This document shows, in pieces, positions 9,888-19,400 of a stretch of DNA of 64,000 nucleotides (positions are counted from its first letter, which is position 1; every line of letters starts with the position of its first letter). Made by a program: the position numbers and the translations under genes. The DNA is from an uncultured Saprospiraceae bacterium (GTDB lineage Bacteria > Bacteroidota > Bacteroidia > Chitinophagales > Saprospiraceae). The stretch spans positions 174,821 to 238,820 of the forward strand of contig CALGAW010000027.1 in NCBI GenBank assembly GCA_937959115.1, in the 5' to 3' direction. Under the pieces are notes generated by a model. That model searched no databases. It was given only the letters and a program-made list of their open reading frames with translations, and had not been told where the DNA came from.

Positions 9888-10704
9888 TTGGATCCCAACA
9901 AACGATTTCATCAGAGTAAAGTGCATCTAGCGCTGTCATATCTGTAGCACTGATCTCAAAATCATACACCCCACAGTTTTCACTAATCCGACCTGGATTG
10001 TTTGACTTAGGAATCACAGAAAAACCATGCTGAAGCGCCCATCTTACTAGGAGCTGAGCACCTGTTTTGCCATATTTGCCTGCCACGTCCATAAGGTTTG
10101 GATCGTCAAACTTAGTTGCTCTTACAAGTGGAGAATAACACTGTACTGCGATGTTGTTTTTTCGGCACAACTCTATTGTATTCAAACGTTCTCCACCATA
10201 GCAATAAGGATGAAGCTCGATTTGGTTTACACTCGGTGCTACTGAACTATTATCCAGTAACTCCTGCAAATGCCACGACATGTAATTACTCACCCCAACC
10301 GCTTTGCACCGTTCATCTTTCGAGATTTCCTCCATTGCCTTCCAAGTATCCATCCGTTTCCCCTCTACTGGATAATGTACAAGATAAAGATCCACATAAT
10401 CCAAGCCCAAACGCTCCATACTTTTATCAAACGCGCGTAATGTATTGTCGTAGCCGTGGTCTGTATTCCATAATTTGGTCGTCACAAAAAACTCCTCCCG
10501 TTCTAACCCAGACTCTCGTATACTTTCTCCAACGCCTTCTTCATTTTCGTATAACGCAGCGGTGTCAAACAATCGATAACCGTTTCGAATGGCTGCATTA
10601 CAAGAGTGAACACACTCACTTCCATTCTTTATAAGGTATACGCCAAGCCCAAAAGCAGGCATGTGTGTTCTGTTGTTTAATTTTATAGTGCTTTGAATGT
10701 TCAT
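9874..10704 (-). CDS. aldo/keto reductase
   Basis: A 276-residue NADPH-dependent carbonyl reductase of the AKR superfamily (2,5-diketo-D-gluconate/prostaglandin-F-synthase-like branch). The catalytic tetrad is visible as Asp47 (FDTAALY), Tyr52, Lys77 (VTTKLWN) and His110 (YLVHYP). Signature segments GLDYVDLYLVHYP and VGVSNY are present, as is the cofactor-binding IPKSNNPGRI near the C-terminus. Length matches the family. It converges on the histidine kinase gene with a 14-nt overlap and is probably monocistronic. The natural aldehyde or ketone substrate cannot be inferred. Confidence 0.93.
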   Translation of the reverse strand: MNIQSTIKLNNRTHMPAFGLGVYLIKNGSECVHSCNAAIRNGYRLFDTAALYENEEGVGESIRESGLEREEFFVTTKLWNTDHGYDNTLRAFDKSMERLGLDYVDLYLVHYPVEGKRMDTWKAMEEISKDERCKAVGVSNYMSWHLQELLDNSSVAPSVNQIELHPYCYGGERLNTIELCRKNNIAVQCYSPLVRATKFDDPNLMDVAGKYGKTGAQLLVRWALQHGFSVIPKSNNPGRISENCGVYDFEISATDMTALDALYSDEIVCWDPTKTP

Positions 10705-10989
10705 TCGTACTTTTTAATTGAGATAGTAAGAATAATGTCTTTTAGTTAAAAACTAAAATTCTTACGAAAAAAAATAGGAACCAACCTCAAATTAAAAATA
10801 AATTACTTTTTCAAAACAAGAGATAAACCACTGACTTCCTTGCACTTAATAAAAAGTAAAATTTTATTTCAAAAAAAGCTTTGAATTGTAGTTACATTAA
10901 TTTAAGAACCGAACACTAATACTTGTAAGAAATCTTAATTGTTAAGGAAATTCATCGCTCCTTAAATTCTAAGTAAATGTAAGCCAGCA

Positions 10990-11040
10990 GCAGGTGACAA
11001 TGAGTGTTTTTCCCTTTTCATTTCAGCTTATTGTCCCTGC
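10990..11040. repeat. imperfect inverted repeat
   Basis: Left arm GCAGGTGACAATGAG (10990-11004) and right arm CTTATTGTCCCTGC (11027-11040) pair almost completely (one bulged base and one G-T-type mismatch) around a 22-nt spacer. There is no T tract, so it is not a standard terminator. It may be a structured RNA, a repeat element or a protein-binding site. Confidence 0.5.
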
Positions 11041-11279
11041 TACATTATCCCAAGCCTGCTATCTAAGTAGATTCAATTTCGTATTAGTTTGTTAGTAAAG
11101 TAAGTAAGTAAATAGTGCAGGGTTGGGATATTTTTTTTCGTTTAAATTTCAACAAAAATCCATTATTTTTTTATCGGTTTGACTCCTGTCAACTTCCATC
11201 TCCCATCTACTGTCTTCTCTTGTCATTTAAAAATACAGTCAAAACTTATCGATTATTTATGTTTACGTAGTTAATTCTA

Positions 11280-11287
11280 TATTTTTG
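11280..11287 (+). promoter_or_regulatory. -7 promoter element of the TMTC-like gene
   Basis: TATTTTTG matches TAnnTTTG exactly, 35 nt before the GTG start at 11323. The -33 region lacks a clear TTG. Confidence 0.4.
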
Positions 11288-11322
11288 TGAAAATTAAATA
11301 CTTTAGCGATAAACAATAATCA

Positions 11323-13503
11323 GTGGCTAAACAAAAGAAAAACAAGAAGAAACATATTGCAAAGTCAGCATCAAAAAAAAGTACTAATACTGGCTTTTTT
11401 TTCAATAAACAATATCACCTGATTGGTATATTTGGTTTAGCCTGTATACTCTATTTCAATACATTAGGACACGAATTTACGCAGGATGATGCAATTGTTA
11501 TTTATGAGAATGATTTTACAAAAAAAGGAGTGGCTGGTATTAAAGATATTTTGACAAAAGACACTTTCCACGGTTTTTTTGGAAAACAAAAGGATTTAGT
11601 GGCTGGTGGACGTTATCGCCCCCTCTCACTAGTCATGTTTGCTATTGGTTATCAGATGTTTGGAGCATCTACCTTTATTGGACACTTAATAAATATCCTG
11701 CTCTACGGTTTGACTGGTATTTTAATCTATTTACTACTATTGAAAATGCTTTCCCCTAAAGAAAGCCGAAAACTGTATCCATGGTTCGTGGCACTAGGAA
11801 CTGCATTGCTTTTTATTGCCCACCCAATCCACACAGAAGCAGTCGCCAACATAAAAGGGAGAGATGAGATACTGGCACTCCTTGCCAGCTTAGGTGCTAC
11901 TTACTTGATACTACAGGCTTGGTACGAGAAAAATGATACGCTAAGTTACTTTGCTGGAGGTGTCTTTTTTCTAGGGCTTATGGCCAAGGAAAACACCGTT
12001 ACCTTCTTAGCCATTATCCCTTTTACGCTATACTTCTTCACGAAAGCGAAGAACAGTGATATCATAAAACTAACGTTCCCTGTGCTTATTGGTTTTATAG
12101 CATTTATGGCGATCAGAACCTCCATCCTAGGCATTGATATGGGCACAGAGTCTAGAGAAATCATGAATAATGCCTTCTTTGGCATGAGTGCAGGCGAAAA
12201 ACTGGCCACCATTATGTTTACACTAGGCAAATACGTCCAATTGCTAATTGCTCCGATTACATTAACGCATGACTATTACCCGTTTCACATTTCTAAGATG
12301 TCTTGGGGCAACTGGAAGGTGTTATTGTCACTAGCAGTATACATTGGAATGACGGCTTACGCTTTGGTCCAATTTACCAAGAAGGATAAAATCGCATATG
12401 GCATTCTCTTTTTCCTAGCATCACTTTCTATTGTTTCGAATATCGTAGTTTCTATTGGAACGAACATGTCTGAACGGTTTATGTACATGCCATCTGTTGG
12501 CTTCTGCTTTGTCGTGGTCTTGCTCCTTTATAAGCTAGGCAACGTTCTCAACAAAAAAGATGAGTTAAAGGTGAGTGATCTGAAGATTCCAACTGCTATT
12601 TTAGGCGTAATGGTCGTTTTATTCTCAATAAAAACAATAGACAGAAACAAAGCTTGGGAAAGCAACTATACCCTATTCACAACGGATATTAAAACATCGA
12701 AAAACAGTGCAAAGCTAAGGAATGCAGTAGGTGGAGAGATCATAGCCGTTTCGCTTAAAGAAAAAAATGAGGCAATTCAGGAGATTGCAAATATGGCTGA
12801 TCCCAATCAGAAAAAACAGAGGGAAGCTCAAATTGATGGACAATTTCAATCAAAAGTTTCTGAAGCCCTTGTGCATTTGAACGAAGCTGCAAGATTGCAC
12901 CCAACCTATGCCAACGCTTATTTACAGCTTGGGAATGCAAACAATTACTTGAAAAATTTTCCAAAAGCATTTGAAAGTTATAATAAATCCCTTCAGTATA
13001 AACAAAACTCCTCCGAAGCACTAAGCAACCTTGCAATTACCTACAAGGACGCCGCCAATCATATTGGAACCACCAACAACCAAGCAAACTACTCTACAGC
13101 GCTTGGGTATTACCAAAACTCAATCAATACCTTTGAAAAACTAAAGCCATTTGCAAAAGATATAAACGTTGTAAAACAACAAATGGCTGCAACGTATCTA
13201 GATTGGGGGAGATTTTATGGTGAAAAACTTCAAAACTTTAATGAAGCACTCGTCTATTTGAAAAAAGCACAAGAACTAGATCCAAAAGGCCAAGAGGTCT
13301 ATCGACTAATGGGTCTTTGTTACGCATCTTCAGGCAGACTAGATGAAGCCATCACTCTATTCAATGATTTGATTAAAAAACAACCAGACAATGCCAACCT
13401 TTATTTTAACTTAGGCGCATTCTATGGTCAAAAAGGAGATACTGCAAAAGCACAGGAGTTAAGACAAAAGGCCATTTCAATGGATCCTAGCCTTGGTCGA
13501 TAG
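11323..13503 (+). CDS. TMTC-like polytopic membrane protein with C-terminal TPR domain
   Basis: A 726-residue protein starting at GTG 11323. A basic N-terminus precedes about ten hydrophobic segments (residues about 28-450). The first periplasmic loop contains the acidic pair in EFTQDDAIVIYEN and the motif GGRYRPLSLVMFA, as in GT-C-fold proteins related to eukaryotic TMTC O-mannosyltransferases. Residues about 500-726 are TPR repeats (for example EVYRLMGLCYASSGRLDEAITLF and NLYFNLGAFYGQKGDTAKA). From the family I infer a lipid-linked glycosyl donor and transfer to extracytoplasmic proteins, but activity is unproven for bacterial members. A GH3/beta-lactamase fusion and a glycosyltransferase follow on the same strand, consistent with an envelope or glycan role. 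Confidence 0.75.
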   Translation: MAKQKKNKKKHIAKSASKKSTNTGFFFNKQYHLIGIFGLACILYFNTLGHEFTQDDAIVIYENDFTKKGVAGIKDILTKDTFHGFFGKQKDLVAGGRYRPLSLVMFAIGYQMFGASTFIGHLINILLYGLTGILIYLLLLKMLSPKESRKLYPWFVALGTALLFIAHPIHTEAVANIKGRDEILALLASLGATYLILQAWYEKNDTLSYFAGGVFFLGLMAKENTVTFLAIIPFTLYFFTKAKNSDIIKLTFPVLIGFIAFMAIRTSILGIDMGTESREIMNNAFFGMSAGEKLATIMFTLGKYVQLLIAPITLTHDYYPFHISKMSWGNWKVLLSLAVYIGMTAYALVQFTKKDKIAYGILFFLASLSIVSNIVVSIGTNMSERFMYMPSVGFCFVVVLLLYKLGNVLNKKDELKVSDLKIPTAILGVMVVLFSIKTIDRNKAWESNYTLFTTDIKTSKNSAKLRNAVGGEIIAVSLKEKNEAIQEIANMADPNQKKQREAQIDGQFQSKVSEALVHLNEAARLHPTYANAYLQLGNANNYLKNFPKAFESYNKSLQYKQNSSEALSNLAITYKDAANHIGTTNNQANYSTALGYYQNSINTFEKLKPFAKDINVVKQQMAATYLDWGRFYGEKLQNFNEALVYLKKAQELDPKGQEVYRLMGLCYASSGRLDEAITLFNDLIKKQPDNANLYFNLGAFYGQKGDTAKAQELRQKAISMDPSLGR

Positions 13504-13539
13504 TCGCAGCACTCCAATAATCGATAGCAAATTCTATTA

Positions 13540-16500
13540 ATGGATAAATTGTTTCAAATACTTAATAAATTTCCAAAGAGTTGGAGGATACCTGCTATCG
13601 TCCTCACCATTGTAACGATATTTAATGTCCCTTTCCAAACCGACCCGCAAAGCGAAAAAAGGGAAAAAGAGATTATCAGCAACGCCCTTCAACAAATTTG
13701 GGTCGATTCGCTCTACAGCTCAATGAGCCTGAAAGAAAAAATCGGACAAACCATAATGGTCAGAGGCTACTCCAACAAAGGCCCCGAGCACACCACAGAA
13801 CTGCTCAAGCACGTGGAAAAGCATCACATCGGCGGTGTCATATTCTTTCAAGGAGAACCCATCGTACAAGGAAAATTGACCAATATCCTTCAGGATTCTG
13901 CAAAAATACCGCTTATGGTGGCCATGGATGCTGAATGGGGACTCGGCATGCGACTCAAAGAACACACCATCAGCTTCCCGAAACAACTGACACTCGGTGC
14001 CATCAAAAACAACAAACTGATCTATGACATGGGCAAGGAAGTTGCTCGTCAGTGCAGAAGACTTGGAGTACATATCAATTTTGCCCCAGTTGTCGACATC
14101 AATAACAATCCAGACAATCCAGTCATCAATACACGGTCATTTGGGGAAGATCGCTACAACGTTACTGCTAAAAGCTACATGTACGCCCGTGGCATGCAAG
14201 ATCATGGCGTTATGGCTTGTGCAAAACACTTCCCAGGCCACGGAGATACCAATGTGGACTCCCATTACGACCTGCCAGTTATCAAGCATGATTATCAACG
14301 ATTAGACAGTATTGAGTTTTACCCGTTCAAGATGCTTGCACAGAATGGCATTCAAAGTATGATGATGGGTCACCTCTCCATTCCCGCACTTGACCTCATT
14401 AAAAACAGACCGTCTTCTCTTGCTCCTAGCATTGTTACTGGCTTGCTTCAAAAGAAATTTGGCTACACGGGACTGATCTTTACGGATGGGCTTGGCATGA
14501 AAGGAGTGTCTAAGTTCTTCAAAAACGGTCGTGCAGAGGTAGAAGCACTCAAAGCAGGTAACGATGTACTCATCTTGCCTGAAAGTGTTCCAAACGCCAT
14601 TAAAGCCATAGAGAAAGCGCTGACTGATGGTGAATTAGAACTGGAAAGCATTAACCGTAAGGTAAAAAAGATTTTAAGAGCAAAACACCGCTTAGGCCTT
14701 GACACGATTTCAGTTGTAAAGATTGATAGCCTAATCGAAGACCTCAATACACCACAGGCAAAACTGCTAAACGACAAGTTAATCGAAAAGGCGATGACTG
14801 TTGTGCGGAACAAGGATGGATTGATTCCTTTTTATCGATTGGATACACTTGACTTTGCAGCAGTTTCTATTGGAGCAAAAGGAAAGCCGACCATTCACAA
14901 TCATTTAGAAAAATACACTGCGATCAAACTTGTGAACTTTGGTAAAACGATTCCAAATGTAGCGGGCAACATCAATGTGCTTAAGAAAAACAAGGTGGTC
15001 TTTGTCAGTTTACATGACATGAACAATAGGGCATCTACAGGATATGGCATTACTCAGAATGCAAGGGATTTCATCAATAAACTAAGCAAGGAAACCACTG
15101 TTGTCCTTGTGGTGATGGGAACACCGTATGCACTTAAATACTTTGATGCTGTAGAACATGTAGTTGTAAGTTATAATGATGATAAAACCAGTCAACGGAA
15201 AGCCGCACAAGCCTTGTTTGGAGCAATTGCGACCAATGGCATCCTTCCCGTTTCTGCATCCGCCAAAAGTAAGTTCGGAGACGGCGTAGCAACTGCCAAC
15301 CTCAAACGCTTGATGTATACTCCACCGTCCCTAGCAGGGATGGATCCGATAAAACTTGCAAAAATTGATGCTATTCTTAAAAAGGCATTGAAAATTAAAG
15401 CGACTCCTGGAGCACAGATCATGGTTGTAAAAGATCGAAATGTGGTCTATCAAAAATCGTTTGGCCATCACACCTATTTGCCCAAAACGAAAGTAAAACA
15501 CTCTGACATATATGACTTAGCCTCCGTAACAAAAATTGCGGCTACTACCCTTTCCATTATGAAGCTACAGGAGGATAAGAAGATTGATATCAATAAACCA
15601 ATCGGCAACTATTTTAAAAAGGCAAAAGGAACAAATAAGGAAAAAATGCTGGTCAAGTCAATCATGGCACATCAATCAGGGATGAAAGACTGGATTCCAT
15701 TCTATGAAGAAACAATTACAAAAAAGTATAAACGACCAAAAAAATCAATCTATAGCACCGTCAAAAAGGGGATTTTCTCCGTTCCTGTAGCGAATAACCT
15801 TTATATTGATGCTGGATACCGTGACACCATTTGGAATCGAATTATCCGTTCAGAATTGCGAAAAACCAAGCAGTATAGATATTCAGACCTTGGGTTTTAT
15901 ATGTTAAAACGAGTCGTAGAAGTGCAATCAGGCAAACCCCTCGAAAAGTATGTGCAAGAAGAGTTTTACCAGCCAATGGGCATGCAAACCTTAACCTATC
16001 TCCCGTTAGATAAATTTCCAAAATCTAGGATTGTCCCTTCAGAACGCGACGCCTACTTCAGACATCAAATTCTTACAGGACATGTCCATGATATGGGTGC
16101 TGCAATGATGGGCGGTATTTGTGGTCACGCTGGTCTTTTTGGAAACGCAAATGATCTAGCCATCTTAATGCAAATGTTTATAAATGATGGGGAATATGGA
16201 GGAAAACAATTCCTTAAGCCAGAAACGATTGAGCAATTTACAACACGATACAGTAAAGAATCTCGAAGAGGAATTGGCTTTGACATGAAGGAACTAAATA
16301 CTTCGAAAGACCCTAATATTGCTGTGAAATCTTCAAAAGGAACATTTGGACATACTGGATTCACAGGCATTGGTGCTTGGGCAGATCCTGAGCACGATTT
16401 GATTTTTATCTTTATATCAAACCGTACTTATCCGACCATGAGAAACTGGAAGCTGAACAAGGAAGACGTCCGTCTCAACATCCACAATGCAATATATGAC

Positions 16501-16563
16501 GCCATCATTCCCAAGGACACCACCAATACAAATGAAACTGATAAACCGTTAACAGGCTTATGA
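13540..16563 (+). CDS. GH3 beta-N-acetylhexosaminidase / beta-lactamase-family fusion protein
   Basis: A 1007-residue two-enzyme fusion with an N-terminal membrane anchor or signal (about 15-32). The GH3 domain (about 50-390) carries the NagZ-type motif KHFPGHGDT (229-237) and the nucleophile Asp316 in FTDGLGMKG. A GH3 C-terminal-like domain fills about 400-600. Residues about 610-990 form a class C beta-lactamase/DD-peptidase-like domain with SVTK (Ser-x-x-Lys), the tyrosine motif YSD, and HTG in place of KTG (GHTGFTG). This arrangement recurs in Bacteroidota and suggests periplasmic trimming of peptidoglycan sugars and peptides, or an esterase activity. It overlaps the following glycosyltransferase by 4 nt (ATGA), implying translational coupling. 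Confidence 0.9.
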   Translation: MDKLFQILNKFPKSWRIPAIVLTIVTIFNVPFQTDPQSEKREKEIISNALQQIWVDSLYSSMSLKEKIGQTIMVRGYSNKGPEHTTELLKHVEKHHIGGVIFFQGEPIVQGKLTNILQDSAKIPLMVAMDAEWGLGMRLKEHTISFPKQLTLGAIKNNKLIYDMGKEVARQCRRLGVHINFAPVVDINNNPDNPVINTRSFGEDRYNVTAKSYMYARGMQDHGVMACAKHFPGHGDTNVDSHYDLPVIKHDYQRLDSIEFYPFKMLAQNGIQSMMMGHLSIPALDLIKNRPSSLAPSIVTGLLQKKFGYTGLIFTDGLGMKGVSKFFKNGRAEVEALKAGNDVLILPESVPNAIKAIEKALTDGELELESINRKVKKILRAKHRLGLDTISVVKIDSLIEDLNTPQAKLLNDKLIEKAMTVVRNKDGLIPFYRLDTLDFAAVSIGAKGKPTIHNHLEKYTAIKLVNFGKTIPNVAGNINVLKKNKVVFVSLHDMNNRASTGYGITQNARDFINKLSKETTVVLVVMGTPYALKYFDAVEHVVVSYNDDKTSQRKAAQALFGAIATNGILPVSASAKSKFGDGVATANLKRLMYTPPSLAGMDPIKLAKIDAILKKALKIKATPGAQIMVVKDRNVVYQKSFGHHTYLPKTKVKHSDIYDLASVTKIAATTLSIMKLQEDKKIDINKPIGNYFKKAKGTNKEKMLVKSIMAHQSGMKDWIPFYEETITKKYKRPKKSIYSTVKKGIFSVPVANNLYIDAGYRDTIWNRIIRSELRKTKQYRYSDLGFYMLKRVVEVQSGKPLEKYVQEEFYQPMGMQTLTYLPLDKFPKSRIVPSERDAYFRHQILTGHVHDMGAAMMGGICGHAGLFGNANDLAILMQMFINDGEYGGKQFLKPETIEQFTTRYSKESRRGIGFDMKELNTSKDPNIAVKSSKGTFGHTGFTGIGAWADPEHDLIFIFISNRTYPTMRNWKLNKEDVRLNIHNAIYDAIIPKDTTNTNETDKPLTGL

Positions 16564-17471
16564 AAATCAGTGGGTTTACCTTCGTCCGGAATGCCGACAA
16601 GTATTATTTTCCGATTAAGGCATCCATCTGTTCAATTTTACCCCTCGTCGACGAATTCATCATAGCACTGGGCAAAGGAGATGCGGGTGATCAGACCCGC
16701 CAAATCATCGAGTCCATCGGCTCACCCAAAATCAAGCTATTCGATCGTGTCTGGGATCAACAAAAGTTTACAGCCGGTACTGTTTTCAAGGAAGAAACCA
16801 ACTTTGCTCTACAACAATGCACTGGCGACTGGTGCTTCTACATTCAAGCAGACGAATTGGCACATGAGCAAGACCATACAGCCATTCGAAAAGCATGTGC
16901 CGATCAACTTAACAATCAAGCGGTTCAGGGCTTCCTCTTCAACTACAATCACTTCTGGGGCGATTATGACCATGTACTAAGATCACACGCTTGGTATCGG
17001 CAGGAAATTAGAATTGTTCGAAATGGCATCGATGTGCAATCAATCAAGGATGCACAGTCCTTTCGGATTGGTGGAACCAACAAGTTACATGTCAAACCGA
17101 TTGACGCATCTATCTACCATTATGGTTGGGTTCGACCACCGTCTATCATGCAATCCAAGAAAAAGGAGCAAGAAGAGATTTACTGGGGTTCAGACTCCAA
17201 GGACACTACGTTCAAAAAAACTGGGATTCCTTTTAACTATGGTGCACTAGGACGATTACCTAAATTCAAGGGCACGCATCCCAAAGTACTTGATAATTGG
17301 CGAACAAAAATAGATTGGCAAGAACAACTCAACCAAGGAAAAAATCAAGCATTAAAACGCGAAATGTTTAAGCACGAACGAATCAAAGACAGAACACTTA
17401 GTTTTATCGAAAACAACCTTTTTGGTGGAAAAACAGTATTTGGATACTCGAATTGGACAATTGTTAAATAA
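16560..17471 (+). CDS. family 2-like glycosyltransferase
   Basis: A 303-residue cytosolic protein with a GT-A fold signature: an N-terminal FTFVRN strand/loop, a second strand VDEFIIALGKGDAGDQT, and the metal-binding region GDWCFYIQADELAHEQD (about 93-109), with QADE standing for the usual DxD. The middle has an acceptor-like segment with H/W-rich stretches (NHFWGDYDHV). The C-terminus is basic. It resembles GT2 enzymes that act on lipopolysaccharide cores or surface glycans; donor and acceptor are not predictable. The start codon overlaps the stop of the GH3 fusion gene, so both are probably made together. Confidence 0.8.
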   Translation: MKISGFTFVRNADKYYFPIKASICSILPLVDEFIIALGKGDAGDQTRQIIESIGSPKIKLFDRVWDQQKFTAGTVFKEETNFALQQCTGDWCFYIQADELAHEQDHTAIRKACADQLNNQAVQGFLFNYNHFWGDYDHVLRSHAWYRQEIRIVRNGIDVQSIKDAQSFRIGGTNKLHVKPIDASIYHYGWVRPPSIMQSKKKEQEEIYWGSDSKDTTFKKTGIPFNYGALGRLPKFKGTHPKVLDNWRTKIDWQEQLNQGKNQALKREMFKHERIKDRTLSFIENNLFGGKTVFGYSNWTIVK

Positions 17472-17623
17472 AAAATTCAAGTTTTTTCTTATTGATATTC
17501 AACTACTTGAATCAATTTTTGTTAGATTTTAAAATACTCGTGTGTGGAATTTTTCGAAATTTGACTCTATATATATGAAGGGTGTTTGTTTTACTTAAAG
17601 TGAATACCCTAAAATCAACGCTC

Positions 17624-18349
17624 ATGAAAACGCATATAAATCGAATCTTCAGTATTCTAATCATCACTTTGTTCTATTCGTGCCAGTCTGGACCCGACCT
17701 TAAACAATACTATTTCCCAATTGATTCTTTATCGGAAGGACTTGTGTACGAATACGAATTACTTAATGATGCAGGAGCCAACCAGTCGCATTTCTGGTTT
17801 TATAAAACCCATTCCGACAAAGGCAAACAGATGTTCTCTGGTCAGTATTACAATGCTTCTGGGGCTGTGCAGCAGTTTACCCTTGAAGAGATCACCGCTA
17901 GCAAAGCGATTGCCCAAGAGTATCGCCTCTTCAGCTATGACTCTACAGGTAAAATGCTGAAAGCTGATCTATCTATATCCAAAAACCAGATTTATCCTTT
18001 TGGGAAGCCCGACCCAGAAGCCATCCTCAAATTCAAAATTAACTGGACAGACCCCGTTGAGACTAAATACAGCAACGAACTCAATCGAGGACGCGTCTTC
18101 CAGCAATTCACTCAATTTCCTTATAAAGGCAAGCAGCTTGAATGTGCTGAGTTCCTGATGGTTGAAAACATTGAAGTAGAAGAAAAAGACGCTGGTGTCC
18201 AAACATTAGAAACCACCACAAAAGAACTCTATACTCCCGGGATTGGACTAATCTACTATCAAAAGAAAATTGCTGGTAGTGCAACATATACTTATCAGTT
18301 AAAAGATCGGATTTCTATGCAAGAATTCGAAAAACGCTTCAAGCAATGA
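17624..18349 (+). CDS. lipoprotein of unknown function
   Basis: About 241 residues from ATG 17624. A longer frame from GTG 17582 exists, but 17624 places a lipoprotein signal at the very N-terminus (MKTHINRIFSILIITLFYSC). Lipidation is expected at Cys20. The mature part is a soluble, beta-rich-looking protein with aromatic pairs (HFWFYKTHSDKG, LYTPGIGLIYYQKK). The EKDAGVQTLETTTKELYTPG region recalls outer-membrane-facing lipoproteins that describe a decorated beta-barrel, but I do not recognise a named family. The 3' end overlaps comF by 4 nt. Confidence 0.7.
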   Translation: MKTHINRIFSILIITLFYSCQSGPDLKQYYFPIDSLSEGLVYEYELLNDAGANQSHFWFYKTHSDKGKQMFSGQYYNASGAVQQFTLEEITASKAIAQEYRLFSYDSTGKMLKADLSISKNQIYPFGKPDPEAILKFKINWTDPVETKYSNELNRGRVFQQFTQFPYKGKQLECAEFLMVENIEVEEKDAGVQTLETTTKELYTPGIGLIYYQKKIAGSATYTYQLKDRISMQEFEKRFKQ

Positions 18350-19050
18350 ATCTGATAACGAAACTCAAAAAAGTTGGGCTATCCGTATTGGACTTATTTT
18401 ATCCGAATCTCTGCCTTGCCTGCAGTCAAAACCTGAAGGAACATGAAGATGTCATCTGTGTTCCTTGTCAGTTCTTGTTACCCAAAACGGGGTTTCACAA
18501 AATGAACGAAAACCCGATGTCTGATAAGTTATGGGGTAGAGTGACAACAATTGCCACAGCTGCTTATTTCTATTTTGCGAAAGGAGGCAATGTTAGGAAG
18601 TTAATTCATGAATTAAAATACAAAGACAAACCTCAAATAGGAATCCGACTAGGAGAACACTATGGCAAACAATTAATTCAAAATGAACGATTTAAATCCG
18701 TCGATGTGATCGTCCCTGTTCCATTGCATAAGCTTAGAGAACGATCTAGGGGATACAACCAAAGTATGATGTTTGCAAAAGGAATCGGAAAATCAATGGA
18801 TAAACCAGTCAAAGAAGTTTTACAACGGGTTGAAAAAGGATCCTCTCAAACATCAAAATCAAGGATGGAACGGTTCAAAGTAATAGAAAACAGCTTTCAG
18901 CTGTTTGATGCAAACGCAATAAAAGGCAAACATGTACTACTTGTCGATGATGTCATCACAACTGGTGCAACAATTGAGGCTTGTAGTCTAAAAATTTTGG
19001 AAATTCCCGAAACAAAGCTTAGTATTGTTACGATAGCTTTCGCTGAATAA
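18346..19050 (+). CDS. comF: ComF family phosphoribosyltransferase-like protein
   Basis: A 234-residue protein. The N-terminus holds a four-cysteine zinc-ribbon-like segment (CLACSQNLKEHEDVICVPC). The C-terminal half is a type I phosphoribosyltransferase fold with the PRPP loop VLLVDDVITTGATIEAC and the family stretch VDVIVPVPLHKLRERSRGYNQS. ComF proteins take part in DNA uptake during transformation, or act in a general nucleotide role in non-competent bacteria. It starts inside the stop of the preceding lipoprotein gene (ATGA overlap). A helicase lies two genes downstream, but a competence cluster is not visible. Confidence 0.92.
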   Translation: MNLITKLKKVGLSVLDLFYPNLCLACSQNLKEHEDVICVPCQFLLPKTGFHKMNENPMSDKLWGRVTTIATAAYFYFAKGGNVRKLIHELKYKDKPQIGIRLGEHYGKQLIQNERFKSVDVIVPVPLHKLRERSRGYNQSMMFAKGIGKSMDKPVKEVLQRVEKGSSQTSKSRMERFKVIENSFQLFDANAIKGKHVLLVDDVITTGATIEACSLKILEIPETKLSIVTIAFAE

Positions 19051-19073
19051 ATTTTATTATAAAAAATCACACT

Positions 19074-19394
19074 ATGCAAATGTCCACAACATCAGAAATA
19101 CAAGGATTTGAGACTATTGAGACCATTGGTATTGCTCGAGGTAGTACTGTTCGAGCTAGAAATATTGGTCGTGATTTTATGGCTGGTCTCAAGAATATCG
19201 TTGGCGGGGAGATTACTGAATATACTAGATTGCTTTCCGATTCACGGGAAGAAGCCATCAATAGAATGATTAATGATGCAAAAGAAATGGGCGCAAATGG
19301 TGTTGTGAATGTCCGTTTTCAAACCGCAACTGTCATGCAAGGCTGTTCTGAAATACTAGCTTATGGAACAGCAGTACAACTAAAAGAAGCTTAA
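19074..19394 (+). CDS. YbjQ/UPF0145 family protein
   Basis: A 106-residue protein with the full YbjQ pattern: TIGIARGSTVRARNIGRDF, then GGEITEYTRLLSDSREEAINRM and MGANGVVNVRF, ending in AYGTAVQL. The family forms a compact alpha/beta oligomer annotated as a heavy-metal-binding domain, but its biological function is unproven. A second ATG lies 6 nt downstream (19080) and could be the true start. It lies 23 nt after comF and 6 nt before the helicase gene, so the three may share a transcript. Confidence 0.88.
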   Translation: MQMSTTSEIQGFETIETIGIARGSTVRARNIGRDFMAGLKNIVGGEITEYTRLLSDSREEAINRMINDAKEMGANGVVNVRFQTATVMQGCSEILAYGTAVQLKEA

Positions 19395-19400
19395 TTTAAA

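Larger units (their letters stand above)
10705..11322. other. 618-nt intergenic region between divergent genes
   Basis: AT-rich and without a convincing reading frame. It holds the inverted repeat at 10990-11040 and a -7-like box at 11280-11287. Nothing else could be recognised. Confidence 0.6.

Noticed and set aside
13698..16370. Several overlapping frames inside the GH3 fusion gene
   Set aside because: All are shadows of a single 1007-residue gene with recognisable catalytic motifs.
17582..17623. N-terminal extension of the lipoprotein gene from GTG
   Set aside because: It would bury the lipoprotein signal; ATG 17624 puts the signal at the N-terminus.
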